Source: CAVYOD01 sp963770045 (lineage in GTDB: Bacteria; Acidobacteriota; Aminicenantia; Aminicenantales; CAVYOD01). Taken from it: a DNA stretch of 64,000 nucleotides. Under the pieces are notes generated by a model that saw only the letters and a program-made list of their open reading frames with translations, was not told the DNA's origin and made no database searches. The DNA lies in assembly GCA_963770045.1 (NCBI GenBank), contig CAVYOD010000022.1:124001-188000 (forward strand), read 5' to 3'. Below are positions 35,059 through 42,709 of the stretch, piece by piece. Numbering within the stretch: position 1 is the stretch's first letter; the number at the start of each line of letters is the position of its first letter. A program made the translations under genes and the position numbers.

Positions 35059-35215
35059 GAACAGGACTATTCGTGACGGCCGGAACCTGAGGCGAAAACC
35101 GGAGGAGCATTCCCCGGGCAAAAGCGGAAGACGCCTTTCCCCCGACACGGGGAGGTCTCGGGACAGGGGAGCTCTCCAGACAGATCTATGAACAACGGAA
35201 TCCAGGTTTCTGTTC
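35059..35215 (-). ncRNA. ssrS: Candidate 6S RNA (ssrS) downstream of zapA
   Basis: A 157-base non-coding stretch lies between zapA and rny. On the minus strand its ends pair (GAACAG with CTGTTC, then AACCTG with CAGGTT). Further in, CTGGAG pairs with CTCCTCCGG and CCCC with GGGG, leaving open bubbles. A top hairpin GGGGAAAGGCG/CGCTTTTGCCC contains a G-U pair that would be a mismatch on the plus strand, so the minus strand is the sense strand. Length, long rod shape with a central bubble, and position next to zapA match 6S RNA, the regulator of RNA polymerase. No primary-sequence proof is possible by eye. Confidence 0.5.
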
Positions 35216-35217
35216 TT

Positions 35218-35544
35218 TCAAGTAAGCTTTTCGATATTGTCATATGTATCTTCATCTTTAAAGAGACGGACTTCCAAGCTTTCTATCTCGGTCTCCATAT
35301 GGCCAATGGCTTCGTTCAGTTGATCCAGTTTCTTCTGATTCAAAAAAAACTCATCCGCGATATTCAGAGCCGCCAACACGGCTATTTTCAAGGTGTCCGC
35401 GGACTTGGATTTAACGGCGATCTCATGCATTTTTTGATCAACATACGAAGTCAAATGGCTGATGTACTTTTCATCCTCTTCTCCTTTGACTCGTATCCTA
35501 TATTTCTGCCCGTAAATTTCGACGTCGATGATTTTGTCGATCAT
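35218..35544 (-). CDS. zapA: Cell division protein ZapA
   Basis: A 108-residue protein. The N-terminal strand pair VEIYGQKYRIRVKGEEDEKYI and the helix YVDQKMHEIA are the ZapA core. They are followed by DTLKIAVLAALNIADEFF and a coiled coil to the end. ZapA bundles FtsZ filaments at the division site. The start overlaps the coiled-coil gene upstream by 4 bases. The length is normal for the family. Confidence 0.9.
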   Translation of the reverse strand: MIDKIIDVEIYGQKYRIRVKGEEDEKYISHLTSYVDQKMHEIAVKSKSADTLKIAVLAALNIADEFFLNQKKLDQLNEAIGHMETEIESLEVRLFKDEDTYDNIEKLT

Positions 35545-35801
35545 ATGCCAAGTTGGTCGATCTGACTGATAATCGTCTCGATCTTCCCCTTGATTATTTC
35601 TCGCTCATTCTCAAATTTTTTCAGTTCTTCGTCCTGCTTGCCGATCTTCTTGGCCTGCTCCTCAAAATCGCGTTTTTCGGACCTCAGCTCCTTGATCTGC
35701 TGCTTCAGCTTCTCATTTTCATTGCTCAATTTGTTTATAAAATCAACAACTTGGGAGATCTTGCCCTCGAGTATTTTAATTCTTTCCAATTCGCTTGTCA
35801 A
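35541..35801 (-). CDS. Small coiled-coil protein (ZapB-like)
   Basis: An 86-residue protein that is nearly all coiled coil, with heptads running from residue ~5 to 80 (IKILEGKISQVVDFINKL, NEKLKQQIKELRSEKRDFEE). This resembles ZapB in size and character, and its gene overlaps zapA, so I infer a role in division-site assembly. Coiled coils give weak family evidence, so another function is possible. A GGAGGG-type site precedes the start. Confidence 0.65.
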   Translation of the reverse strand: MTSELERIKILEGKISQVVDFINKLSNENEKLKQQIKELRSEKRDFEEQAKKIGKQDEELKKFENEREIIKGKIETIISQIDQLGI

Positions 35802-35815
35802 TTTTCCCTCCTTGT

Positions 35816-37855
35816 TTATCTGAGTTGAATATCAAACACCGACTTGAGATGATTGACCATCTCTTGTTCGAACTTGTCCACCTCCTCCGCGAGCAGGGTC
35901 CGCTGAGGATGGCGGAAGGTAAAACGAAGGGTCAGGCTGACTTTATCCTTGGGGATGGCCGGTCCCTCGAAGAGGTCGTAGAGCTCAAAGCCCTCCAGGT
36001 AGGGAACGGCGAGTTTCGCAATCATCCTTTCCACTTCCTGGTAGGCGATGTCCCGCGAGATGAGAACCGAGAGGTCCCTGACGACGGCCGGGAATTTGAC
36101 GACCGGCCGGTACTGGAAGGGCTGGGGTTGCTTTCCGAAGAGGCCGGACAGGTTGATCTCGGCCGCGTAGACCGGACCCTCCAGCGAATAGGCGTCTAGA
36201 ATCTTCCGCCGGACCAGCCCGAGATGACCAACCTTCTCATTCTTGTAGGCGACCGCAAGGGAATATCCCGCCTCGAAGAAAGGATGACCCGCCGCGACAA
36301 AAGAAGAGGGGGAGTACCGCAGGTGTTCAAGCAACGCCTCCAGAGCCCCTTTCAGGGTGAAGTAATCGGCCCGACTCTTCTCGCCCCGCCAATGGATGGG
36401 GTCCAGCAGCCCCGTCGTCACCAGTCCAAGACTCAACTGTTCGACATGGCACTTTTCGTCCCAAAAATAGACATTCCCCAGCTCAAAGAGATGGATGCCG
36501 TCGATACCTCGATTCCTGTTCCAGGCGGTGTTCTCCAGAAGCCCCTGGAGAAGATTTGTCCGCAGCAGCGAGGCTTTGATCGAGATCGGGTTGCACAGAG
36601 AAATGGGGGACCGGCCGCTCTCCAACAGCGCCTCTCGCTCCGGGTCGGCAAAACTGAAGTTGATGGCTTCGTCGAAACCCCGGTGGAGCAACAGGGTCCT
36701 CACTTTTTCCGTTCTTTCCCGTCTCTTATTGACAATCGGCTCGAATGACTTCAGCGGCGTCACGATCGACGGGATTTTATCGTAGCCGTAAAAACGGGCG
36801 ATCTCCTCAATCAGGTCGGCCTCGCGCTCGATGTCGACCCTGTGAGAGGGCACCTCAACCCGCCAGACTCCGCGCTGCTGGAGGTCGGTCTTGAAGCCGA
36901 GGGAGGCGAGCGTCTTGGGAATGAACTCAGGCTCCACCTCGGTTCCGAGGAGATCACAGGTCCGCTGGTGGCGAAGGACCAGAGATTTTGTTTTCCGCGG
37001 CTTGGGGCAGACATCGACAATCTCTTGGGTCACTTTCCCGCCGAACCGGGTCAAAAGGGAGCCGGCCATTATGGCCGCCCGGGGAGGGAAAGCAAAATCC
37101 GTTCCCCGCTCAAAACGGTAGGAGGCATCTGTTTGGATGCCGGCGGCTTTGCTTGTCAGGCGCACCGAGACGGGGTCGAAATGGGCGCATTCGATGAACA
37201 CATCCCGGGTCGTCTCAATGACGGCCGAGTCTTCGCCGCCGATGACTCCGGCCAGAGCCATGGGCCTCGCTTCATCGGCGATGACCAGCATCTCAGGGGC
37301 AAGAGACAAATCCTTTCCCTCGAGCGTCTTCAGGGTTTCTCCCTTCTTGGCCCGGCGAACGATGATCTTCCGGCCTCCGATCTTGGCCAGGTCGAAAGCG
37401 TGAATCGGCTGGGCGGTGTCAAAAAGAACATAGTTGCTGACATCGACGATATTGTTGATCGGTTTGAGTCCCATGGCCGCGATTCTCCTCTGCAGCCAGG
37501 GAGGAGAAGGGCTGACCGGGATTCCCTTGACGATGATCCCGCAATAACGGGGGCAGAGCTGTTCGTCCCAGACCTGGACGTCGATGAGATCGGCGGTGCA
37601 TTCTCCGAGCTCCGACACCGGCCAGATTTTCTCTTTCAGCGGCAGCTCCAGAGCCGCCGCCAGCTCGCGGGCTATCCCCAGATGGCCGAGGGTGTCCGGA
37701 CGGTTGGCGTAGGTTTCGATATCGAGGACGACGTCGCCGTCCTTCTCTTCCCATTTATCGACCATCAGGCCGATCATGTTCAGCTTCTCAATGAGCTGAG
37801 GCAGAGGAAGTTTGAGATCGACATACTCTCTTAACCAACCCAGACTGATCTTCAT
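35816..37855 (-). CDS. pheT: Phenylalanyl-tRNA synthetase beta subunit, short form
   Basis: A 679-residue subunit, about 110-120 residues shorter than the usual ~800. It opens normally (MKISLGWLREYVDLKLPLP), but the EMAP-type tRNA-binding OB domain usually found at residues ~40-150 is absent: the text passes straight to LDIETYANRPDTLGHLGIARE. B3/B4 domains (GLKPINNIVDVSNYVLF, PIHAFDLAKIGG), B5 (EEIARFYGYDKIPS) and the C-terminal FDX-ACB domain (VVKFPAVVRDLSVLI) are present. It overlaps pheS by 4 bases. It should still form the alpha2-beta2 enzyme. Confidence 0.93.
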   Translation of the reverse strand: MKISLGWLREYVDLKLPLPQLIEKLNMIGLMVDKWEEKDGDVVLDIETYANRPDTLGHLGIARELAAALELPLKEKIWPVSELGECTADLIDVQVWDEQLCPRYCGIIVKGIPVSPSPPWLQRRIAAMGLKPINNIVDVSNYVLFDTAQPIHAFDLAKIGGRKIIVRRAKKGETLKTLEGKDLSLAPEMLVIADEARPMALAGVIGGEDSAVIETTRDVFIECAHFDPVSVRLTSKAAGIQTDASYRFERGTDFAFPPRAAIMAGSLLTRFGGKVTQEIVDVCPKPRKTKSLVLRHQRTCDLLGTEVEPEFIPKTLASLGFKTDLQQRGVWRVEVPSHRVDIEREADLIEEIARFYGYDKIPSIVTPLKSFEPIVNKRRERTEKVRTLLLHRGFDEAINFSFADPEREALLESGRSPISLCNPISIKASLLRTNLLQGLLENTAWNRNRGIDGIHLFELGNVYFWDEKCHVEQLSLGLVTTGLLDPIHWRGEKSRADYFTLKGALEALLEHLRYSPSSFVAAGHPFFEAGYSLAVAYKNEKVGHLGLVRRKILDAYSLEGPVYAAEINLSGLFGKQPQPFQYRPVVKFPAVVRDLSVLISRDIAYQEVERMIAKLAVPYLEGFELYDLFEGPAIPKDKVSLTLRFTFRHPQRTLLAEEVDKFEQEMVNHLKSVFDIQLR

Positions 37856-38886
37856 TTGAGGTGGAACTGCCGGATAAACCTGAGGTCATTCTCGTAGAAA
37901 TAGCGCATGTCGGGGATCTGATATGCGAACAGGGCCGTGCGGTCGATCCCCATCCCGAAGGCCCAACCGGTGTAGCGCTCGGGGTCGATGTTGACGTTCT
38001 TAAAGACCTGGGGGTCGACCATGCCAGCGCCCAGGATCTCCTTCCAGCCGCTGCCCCCGCAGATCGGGCAAGACTCATCCTTGCCTTTGCAGACGATGCA
38101 TTCGATATCCACTTCAGCCGAAGGCTCGGTGAACGGGAAGAAACTCGGCCGAAAACGGATCTTGATGTTTTCGCTGAAAAGGGCCTTGAGAAAGCATTCC
38201 AGTGTCCCCTTGAGGTGGGCCAAGGTGATCCCCTCGTCCACGACCAGACCCTCAACCTGGAAGAACATGGGGAGATGGGTCGGGTCCGGAGTTTCCCGCC
38301 GGTAAACCTTGCCCGGGATGATAATCCGGATGGGAGGCTTCCGCTTTTCCATGACCCTGATTTGGACGGGAGAAGTGTGGGTTCTGAGCAGCAGTTTATC
38401 GTTGACGTAGATCGTGTCCCAGGCATCGCGGGCCGGATGGTGAGGAGGAAAGTTCAGCGCTTCAAAATTATAATAATCGGTCTCGATCTCCGGGCCCTCC
38501 TCGATCGAGAAACCCATTCCCAAGAAAATGTTTTCGATTTCCCGTTGAAAGAGAACGACCGGATGAGGAGCTCCCAGATGCCTCTTGAGGCCGGGCAGGG
38601 TCAGATCGACCCTTTCGACGGCCTTTACCGGCTTCCGGAATTTCTCCTCCAGACCCTCCAATCGCTCCAGGACGTAGGCCTTGAGCTCATTGACCATCTG
38701 GCCGGCCCGCCTCTTGTCATGAGTGTCGAGGGACCGCAGGGATTCGAAGAGGAGGGTCAAATACCCTCTTCTCCGGCTCAGATAGAGATTGCGCAGTTCC
38801 CGGAGCGAAGCCTCATCCTTCAGGCCGCAGGAAAGCTCGTCGAATTTCTTCCGGTAGTCCTCCACCCGGTCACTGAACGACGTCAT
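37852..38886 (-). CDS. pheS: Phenylalanyl-tRNA synthetase alpha subunit
   Basis: A 344-residue class II synthetase subunit. The N-terminal coiled coil (1-90) is followed by the catalytic core: HPVVLFQREIENIFLGMGF near 104, NFEALNFPPHHPARD near 139, LLRTHTSPVQIRVM motif 2, and GWAFGMGIDRTALFAYQI motif 3 near 313. A CxxC pair cluster (CIVCKGKDESCPICGGSGW) near 262 suggests a small metal knuckle. It follows rplT by one base, in the common thrS-infC-rpmI-rplT-pheST order. Confidence 0.95.
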   Translation of the reverse strand: MTSFSDRVEDYRKKFDELSCGLKDEASLRELRNLYLSRRRGYLTLLFESLRSLDTHDKRRAGQMVNELKAYVLERLEGLEEKFRKPVKAVERVDLTLPGLKRHLGAPHPVVLFQREIENIFLGMGFSIEEGPEIETDYYNFEALNFPPHHPARDAWDTIYVNDKLLLRTHTSPVQIRVMEKRKPPIRIIIPGKVYRRETPDPTHLPMFFQVEGLVVDEGITLAHLKGTLECFLKALFSENIKIRFRPSFFPFTEPSAEVDIECIVCKGKDESCPICGGSGWKEILGAGMVDPQVFKNVNIDPERYTGWAFGMGIDRTALFAYQIPDMRYFYENDLRFIRQFHLK

Positions 38887-38887
38887 C

Positions 38888-39244
38888 TCAAACCGCAGCT
38901 TCCTTGACTTTCTGGGTTAAACGGCCGAACGCCTGGGGAGCGTGAACGGCCATCTCGGCCAGGACCTTCCGGTCCAGCTCGATATCCAGCTTGCGCAAGC
39001 CCTGGATGAAGCGGCTGTAAGTCATCCCGTTGGCCGCGGCCGCCGCTTTGATCCTGATGATCCACAGCCTCCGGAAATCTCCCTTGCGGGCTCTCCGGTC
39101 CCGGTAGGCGTAAAGCAGCGATTTCTCTACGGCTTCTTTAGCCGTCCGGTAATTATGGCCCTTGGCCCCCCAATATCCCTTGGCCAGCTTCAGGATCTTG
39201 GTCCGCCGGTCTTTTTTCTTGTGTCCTCGTCGTACTCGGGGCAT
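38888..39244 (-). CDS. rplT: 50S ribosomal protein L20
   Basis: A 118-residue protein, standard in length and sequence: MPRVRRGHKKKDRRTK at the basic N-terminus, AKGYWGAKGHNYRTAKEAVE and RRLWIIRIKAAAAANGMTYS. L20 binds 23S rRNA early in assembly and in some bacteria represses its own operon. It follows rpmI by 24 bases. Confidence 0.97.
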   Translation of the reverse strand: MPRVRRGHKKKDRRTKILKLAKGYWGAKGHNYRTAKEAVEKSLLYAYRDRRARKGDFRRLWIIRIKAAAAANGMTYSRFIQGLRKLDIELDRKVLAEMAVHAPQAFGRLTQKVKEAAV

Positions 39245-39268
39245 CTTCTTCTCCTTTTCAGCCCTCCC

Positions 39269-39469
39269 CTAAAATTCGTAGGGAAGCATCTTCTTCACAG
39301 AGGCCCGATCTGCCGGGCTGACCACTTCTTTTTTCCCCAGCAACCTTTTTCTTTTGGAGGCCTTTTTGGTCAGAATATGGCTCTTATTAGCTTTGCTGTG
39401 AAGGATTTTCTTTTTCGCCGTCACTTTGAACCTCTTTCGGGCTCCCTTGTGCGTCTTTAACTTTGGCAT
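39269..39469 (-). CDS. rpmI: 50S ribosomal protein L35
   Basis: A 66-residue, very basic protein with the L35 pattern (MPKLKTHKGARKRFKVT, HILTKKASKRKRLLGK, ADRASVKKMLPY). A strong AGGAGG site precedes the ATG. The infC frame runs 83 bases into this gene, which is unusual. Confidence 0.97.
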   Translation of the reverse strand: MPKLKTHKGARKRFKVTAKKKILHSKANKSHILTKKASKRKRLLGKKEVVSPADRASVKKMLPYEF

Positions 39470-39972
39470 CTTTTCCTCCTAGCTTTGCGGGAACAAGGAG
39501 AGCGGAAACGGCCCAATCCTGTTTCCGAACCTGTCCGTCCTGGTGCCCGGCCGTTTTGGTGTCCGCGAGAATCCTGTCCAGGACCTGAAAGCCCAGCTCG
39601 GGCCTCGACTTCTCTCGTCCCCTGAGCATGATCGTGATCTTGACTTTGTTCCCTTCATCCAGGAATCGCAGGACGTGTCGCAGCTTAAAATCGTAATCAT
39701 GCGTGCTGATCTTCGGTCTGAACTTGATCTCCTTGATCTGAATCTGTTTCTGATGTTTCTTGGCTTCGTGTTCTTTCTTGTGCAATTCGTAAAGGAACTT
39801 GCCGTAGTCCATGATCCGGCAGACCGGCGGGGTCGCCTGCGGGGCAATCTCGACCAGGTCCAGCCCCCGATCTCTGGCCAGAGATAGAGCGATCGCGGTT
39901 CCGAGAATTCCGACTTGTCTTTTTTCATCGTCGATCACTCGAACTTCTTTGCGTCTGAATCATTTCATTAAT
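39387..39972 (-). CDS. infC: Translation initiation factor IF-3, with a probable frame break near the N-terminus
   Basis: The IF-3 body is clear: LDLVEIAPQATPPVCRIMDYGKFLY, the linker IKFRPKISTHDYDFKLRHVLRFL and the C-domain VKITIMLRGREKSRPELGF. In the current frame the only start is a GTG at 39938, within the conserved REVRVID stretch. Just upstream a second frame encodes INEMI (39958-39972) at the place where IF-3 reads INExIRxREVR; dropping one base near 39957 joins them as INEMIRRKEVRV. So one extra base is likely. A non-AUG start such as ATT, usual for infC, is possible at 39972. The C-terminal end is ~30 residues longer than usual and overlaps rpmI. Confidence 0.85.
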
Positions 39973-40019
39973 CCTATGGGGCTTGGGTTTCCCCCCTGGG
40001 GGACGGAATGGTTGTCTTT

Positions 40020-41978
40020 TTAAGATGAGCGGCCTCCTCCTTTAAAATTGAGTTCCAAAGATTTATTGTCATTCAATTCCATGACTTTTTCAAGGAATTC
40101 GGGAATTTTGATGGCTCCCCGGTCTCCCTTTCCATGTATTCTCAGGGAGGCCGTCCCTTGGCTGACTTCTTTATCGCCGATGACCAGGATCAGGGGAATC
40201 TTCTTGAGTTCGGCGTCCCTGATCTTGTGGCCGATTTTCTCTCGGCTGCCGTCGACCAGAGAGCGGAGCCCTTTCTTCTTAAATTGGAGGTCCAGGTCCT
40301 GGGCGTACTCCTGATGGCGCTCGGCAATCGGGCAGACGATGGCCTGCACCGGGGCAAGCCAGAGAGGGAAATTCCCGTTGTAGTGCTCGATCAGGATGCC
40401 AAAGAACCTTTCGAGAGACCCCAGAAGGGCGCGGTGGACCATGTACGGCTGGTGGGACTGGCCATCTTCACCGACATAGGTCATGCCGAACCTCTCGGAC
40501 ATATTGAAGTCGAACTGGATCGTCGTGCACTGCCAGAGGCGGCCGATTGCGTCCTTGACTTTGATGTCGATCTTGGGTCCATAAAAGACGGCTTCCCCCT
40601 CCATCCGTTCATAAGCCAGAGATCGGGCTTCCAGGGCCTTGACCAGCGAAGCTTCGGCCTCGAGCCACATTGCGTCGTTTCCCACATACTTGGATAGGTT
40701 CTTGGGGTCGCGGACCGAGAGCTCGATCTTGTTGTCGGTGAAACCAAAGTCCGCCAAGATGGAGATCGAAAAATCCAGGACGCGCAGGATCTCCCCGTCG
40801 ATCTGCTGGGGAGTGCAGATGATATGGGCATCGTCCTGAGTGAATCCTCGCACTCGAAGGAGCCCATGAAGGACGCCGCTCCGCTCATAGCGATAAACCG
40901 TGCCCAGTTCGGCCCAGCGAAGGGGGAGTTCCCGGTAAGATCGCAATCTGGACTTATAGATCATGATATGAAATGGGCAGTTCATCGGTTTCAGGTAATA
41001 ACTTTGCTCGTCAATTTCCATCGGCGAATACATATTGTCTTTGTAGAACCCGAGATGGCCCGATGTCTTCCAGAGACTGTCCCGGCCGATGTGAGGGGTA
41101 TAAAGAACCTCGTAGCCGCCTTCCCAATGCCTCTTGCGCCAATGGTCTTCGATCACGGCTCGAAGCCGGGAGCCCTTGGGGTGCCAGAGAATGAGCCCCG
41201 GGCCAAGCTCTTCGGCTGTGCTGAAGAGGTCGAGATCCAGGCCTAGCTTGCGATGGTCCCGCTTTTTGGCTTCTTCCAAAAAAGCCAGATAGTCATCGAG
41301 TTCTTTTTGGCTAAAAAAGGCCGTCCCGTAGATCCTCTGGAGCTGGGTTCCCTTCTCATCGCCCTTCCAGTAGGCACCCGAGATCGAGAGGAGCTTGAAA
41401 TGCTTGATCTGGCCGGTCGAAAGGAGATGGGGCCCCAGGCAGAAATCAAAAAAAGCGCCCTGCTTAAAAAAGCTGACCTCGTCCAGCCCCTTTTCCTGGA
41501 CGAGCTGGACTTTCAACCCCTGTCCTCTTTCCTGAAAAAGGCGGACGGCCTCGGCCTTGGTGAGGAGAACCCTCTCGATCGGAATGTCCGCCGCTCTGAG
41601 CTCCGTCATTTTCGCTTCGATCCGGGTCAGGTCCTCCGGGGTAAAAGGCTCATCCCTCAAGAAATCATAATAAAACCCGTTTTCAACGGCCGGCCCGATG
41701 CCGATCTGGGTCCCTGGAAATAGCTCGAGGACAGCATGAGCCAAGAGGTGAGAGGCGCTGTGCCTCAGGATTTCCAGGGCGTCGGCCGAATCCGGATAGA
41801 GCAGCCGAACCTCCGCGCTCTTCTCCAGCCTGGAGTCGAAGGCCATGGTTTGGCCGTCCACCAATGCGAGCACAGGCCGTCTGGCCGGAGACATCCGGTT
41901 GACGAGGTCGGAAAGCGGCGTTCCTTTCTCGACGGAGTAAACAGACCCCTCTAGCTCAATATTAACTAATTCAGACAT
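40020..41978 (-). CDS. thrS: Threonyl-tRNA synthetase
   Basis: A 652-residue class II synthetase. The TGS domain (1-60) and the editing domain with HSASHLLAHAVLELFP near residue 73 precede the catalytic core (YLKPMNCPFHIMIYKS near 328, RGFTQDDAHIICTP near 380) and the anticodon-binding domain (VCPIAERHQEYAQDL). The ATG at 41978 follows a TTG that would add one residue. It heads the translation operon; a hairpin leader and a tRNA-Val gene lie upstream. Confidence 0.95.
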   Translation of the reverse strand: MSELVNIELEGSVYSVEKGTPLSDLVNRMSPARRPVLALVDGQTMAFDSRLEKSAEVRLLYPDSADALEILRHSASHLLAHAVLELFPGTQIGIGPAVENGFYYDFLRDEPFTPEDLTRIEAKMTELRAADIPIERVLLTKAEAVRLFQERGQGLKVQLVQEKGLDEVSFFKQGAFFDFCLGPHLLSTGQIKHFKLLSISGAYWKGDEKGTQLQRIYGTAFFSQKELDDYLAFLEEAKKRDHRKLGLDLDLFSTAEELGPGLILWHPKGSRLRAVIEDHWRKRHWEGGYEVLYTPHIGRDSLWKTSGHLGFYKDNMYSPMEIDEQSYYLKPMNCPFHIMIYKSRLRSYRELPLRWAELGTVYRYERSGVLHGLLRVRGFTQDDAHIICTPQQIDGEILRVLDFSISILADFGFTDNKIELSVRDPKNLSKYVGNDAMWLEAEASLVKALEARSLAYERMEGEAVFYGPKIDIKVKDAIGRLWQCTTIQFDFNMSERFGMTYVGEDGQSHQPYMVHRALLGSLERFFGILIEHYNGNFPLWLAPVQAIVCPIAERHQEYAQDLDLQFKKKGLRSLVDGSREKIGHKIRDAELKKIPLILVIGDKEVSQGTASLRIHGKGDRGAIKIPEFLEKVMELNDNKSLELNFKGGGRSS

Positions 41979-41990
41979 CAAAATTTATTT

Positions 41991-42045
41991 GTATTCAACA
42001 GGGCAGGCAACTCGGCTTCGCTCTTCCGTTTCTGCTTGTGAATAC
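41991..42045 (-). promoter_or_regulatory. Possible hairpin leader of thrS
   Basis: Between tRNA-Val and thrS the minus strand can close a stem GTATTCA/TGAATAC with inner AGCAG/CTGCC and CGG/CCG pairing, ending 12 bases before the thrS start. In E. coli a folded leader allows ThrRS to repress its own translation; whether this one does so is inference. Confidence 0.3.
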
Positions 42046-42060
42046 CTACTCCTTAAAACA

Positions 42061-42135
42061 TGGTAGGCGCGGAGGGGATCGAACCCACGGCCTCTTCCGC
42101 GTCAAGGAAGCGCTCTCCCACTGAGCTACGCGCCT
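42061..42135 (-). tRNA. tRNA-Val (anticodon GAC)
   Basis: A full cloverleaf on the minus strand: 7-bp acceptor AGGCGCG/CGCGCCT, D arm GCTC/GAGC, anticodon stem CTTCC/GGAAG with loop TTGACGC (anticodon GAC), variable loop of 5, T loop TTCGATC, and encoded CCA end at 42061-42063. One T-T mismatch is in the T stem. It decodes GUC/GUU valine codons. It is 82 bases upstream of thrS on the same strand. Confidence 0.95.
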
Positions 42136-42206
42136 GACCACCTCTTTATTCGAAGCTCCTATATATTAAATAATTTAGCTCAAAACTGTCAATAGGAACA
42201 AAAAAG

Positions 42207-42426
42207 GTCTATCTCGTCATTTGGTCGTCTTGTCGTCTCGTCAAAGGCTGGTTATCGACACTTCCACTACTTTATCCATCTCCCCTGCCTGAACGTATTG
42301 AATTTGGCCAAATCCAGGTTATAATCAAACTTGACCAAAGTCGAAAGTGTCTACATAAACGAAGAAATAGACGACTTTTATCCTTCTTGACGAGATGACC
42401 AGATGACGAGAAAGACGAAAGAGACG
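42207..42426. repeat. TCTCGTC-type inverted array, copy 5
   Basis: Left arm 42207-42243 and right arm 42388-42426 match as an imperfect inverted repeat, with the variant unit TGGTC shared by both arms. The centre is longer here (~145 bases) and holds a second inner pair, GACACTT/AAGTGTC. It lies between the divergent tRNA/thrS and cDPGS-like units, in the 574-base gap 42136-42709. Confidence 0.75.
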
Positions 42427-42432
42427 ATTCTT

Positions 42433-42597
42433 ATGGGCCATAACATAGATCGTCGCCAAAAACCCATCTGGCAGAAGCTGCGCCGGCCCATGCCCCCTCC
42501 GTCCAAGCCCCACTCCTCCAAGAAGGGAGGCCACGGCTACGATCGGAAAGAAAAGTCCTGGAAAAAGCAAAGCGAAGAACAATCTCCTCACTCCTGA
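42433..42597 (+). CDS. Possible small basic protein (54 residues)
   Basis: A short frame starting MGHNIDRRQKPIW with a proline-lysine-rich centre (RRPMPPPSKPHSSKKGG) and a HGYDRKEKSWKK tail. The KKGxxGYxRKxK pattern recalls small basic RNA- or ribosome-associated proteins such as ArfA, but only loosely. No strong ribosome site is seen, and the 3' end runs into a GGAGTGA heptamer repeat, so it may be chance. It lies between the TCTCGTC element and the cDPGS promoter. Confidence 0.35.
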   Translation: MGHNIDRRQKPIWQKLRRPMPPPSKPHSSKKGGHGYDRKEKSWKKQSEEQSPHS

Positions 42598-42625
42598 CCC
42601 CTCACTCCTCACATCTTAAGGCTGG

Positions 42626-42654
42626 TTGCATTATCTAAAGTCATGTATTATACT
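42626..42654 (+). promoter_or_regulatory. Promoter of the cDPGS-arcC-argF operon
   Basis: TTGCAT (42626-42631) and TATACT (42649-42654) are separated by exactly 17 bases. The start of transcription would be near 42661, about 50 bases before the GTG start at 42710. Confidence 0.65.
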
Positions 42655-42709
42655 TAGCAGTCGTTTTTTACATTTTTTTTAGGAATTCATTCAAAAAGGA
42701 GCTTGAAAA

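Noticed and set aside
42325..42612. 95-residue minus-strand frame in the gap before the cDPGS-like gene
   Set aside because: It covers the repeat arm and the opposite small frame, has no ribosome site and no family pattern.
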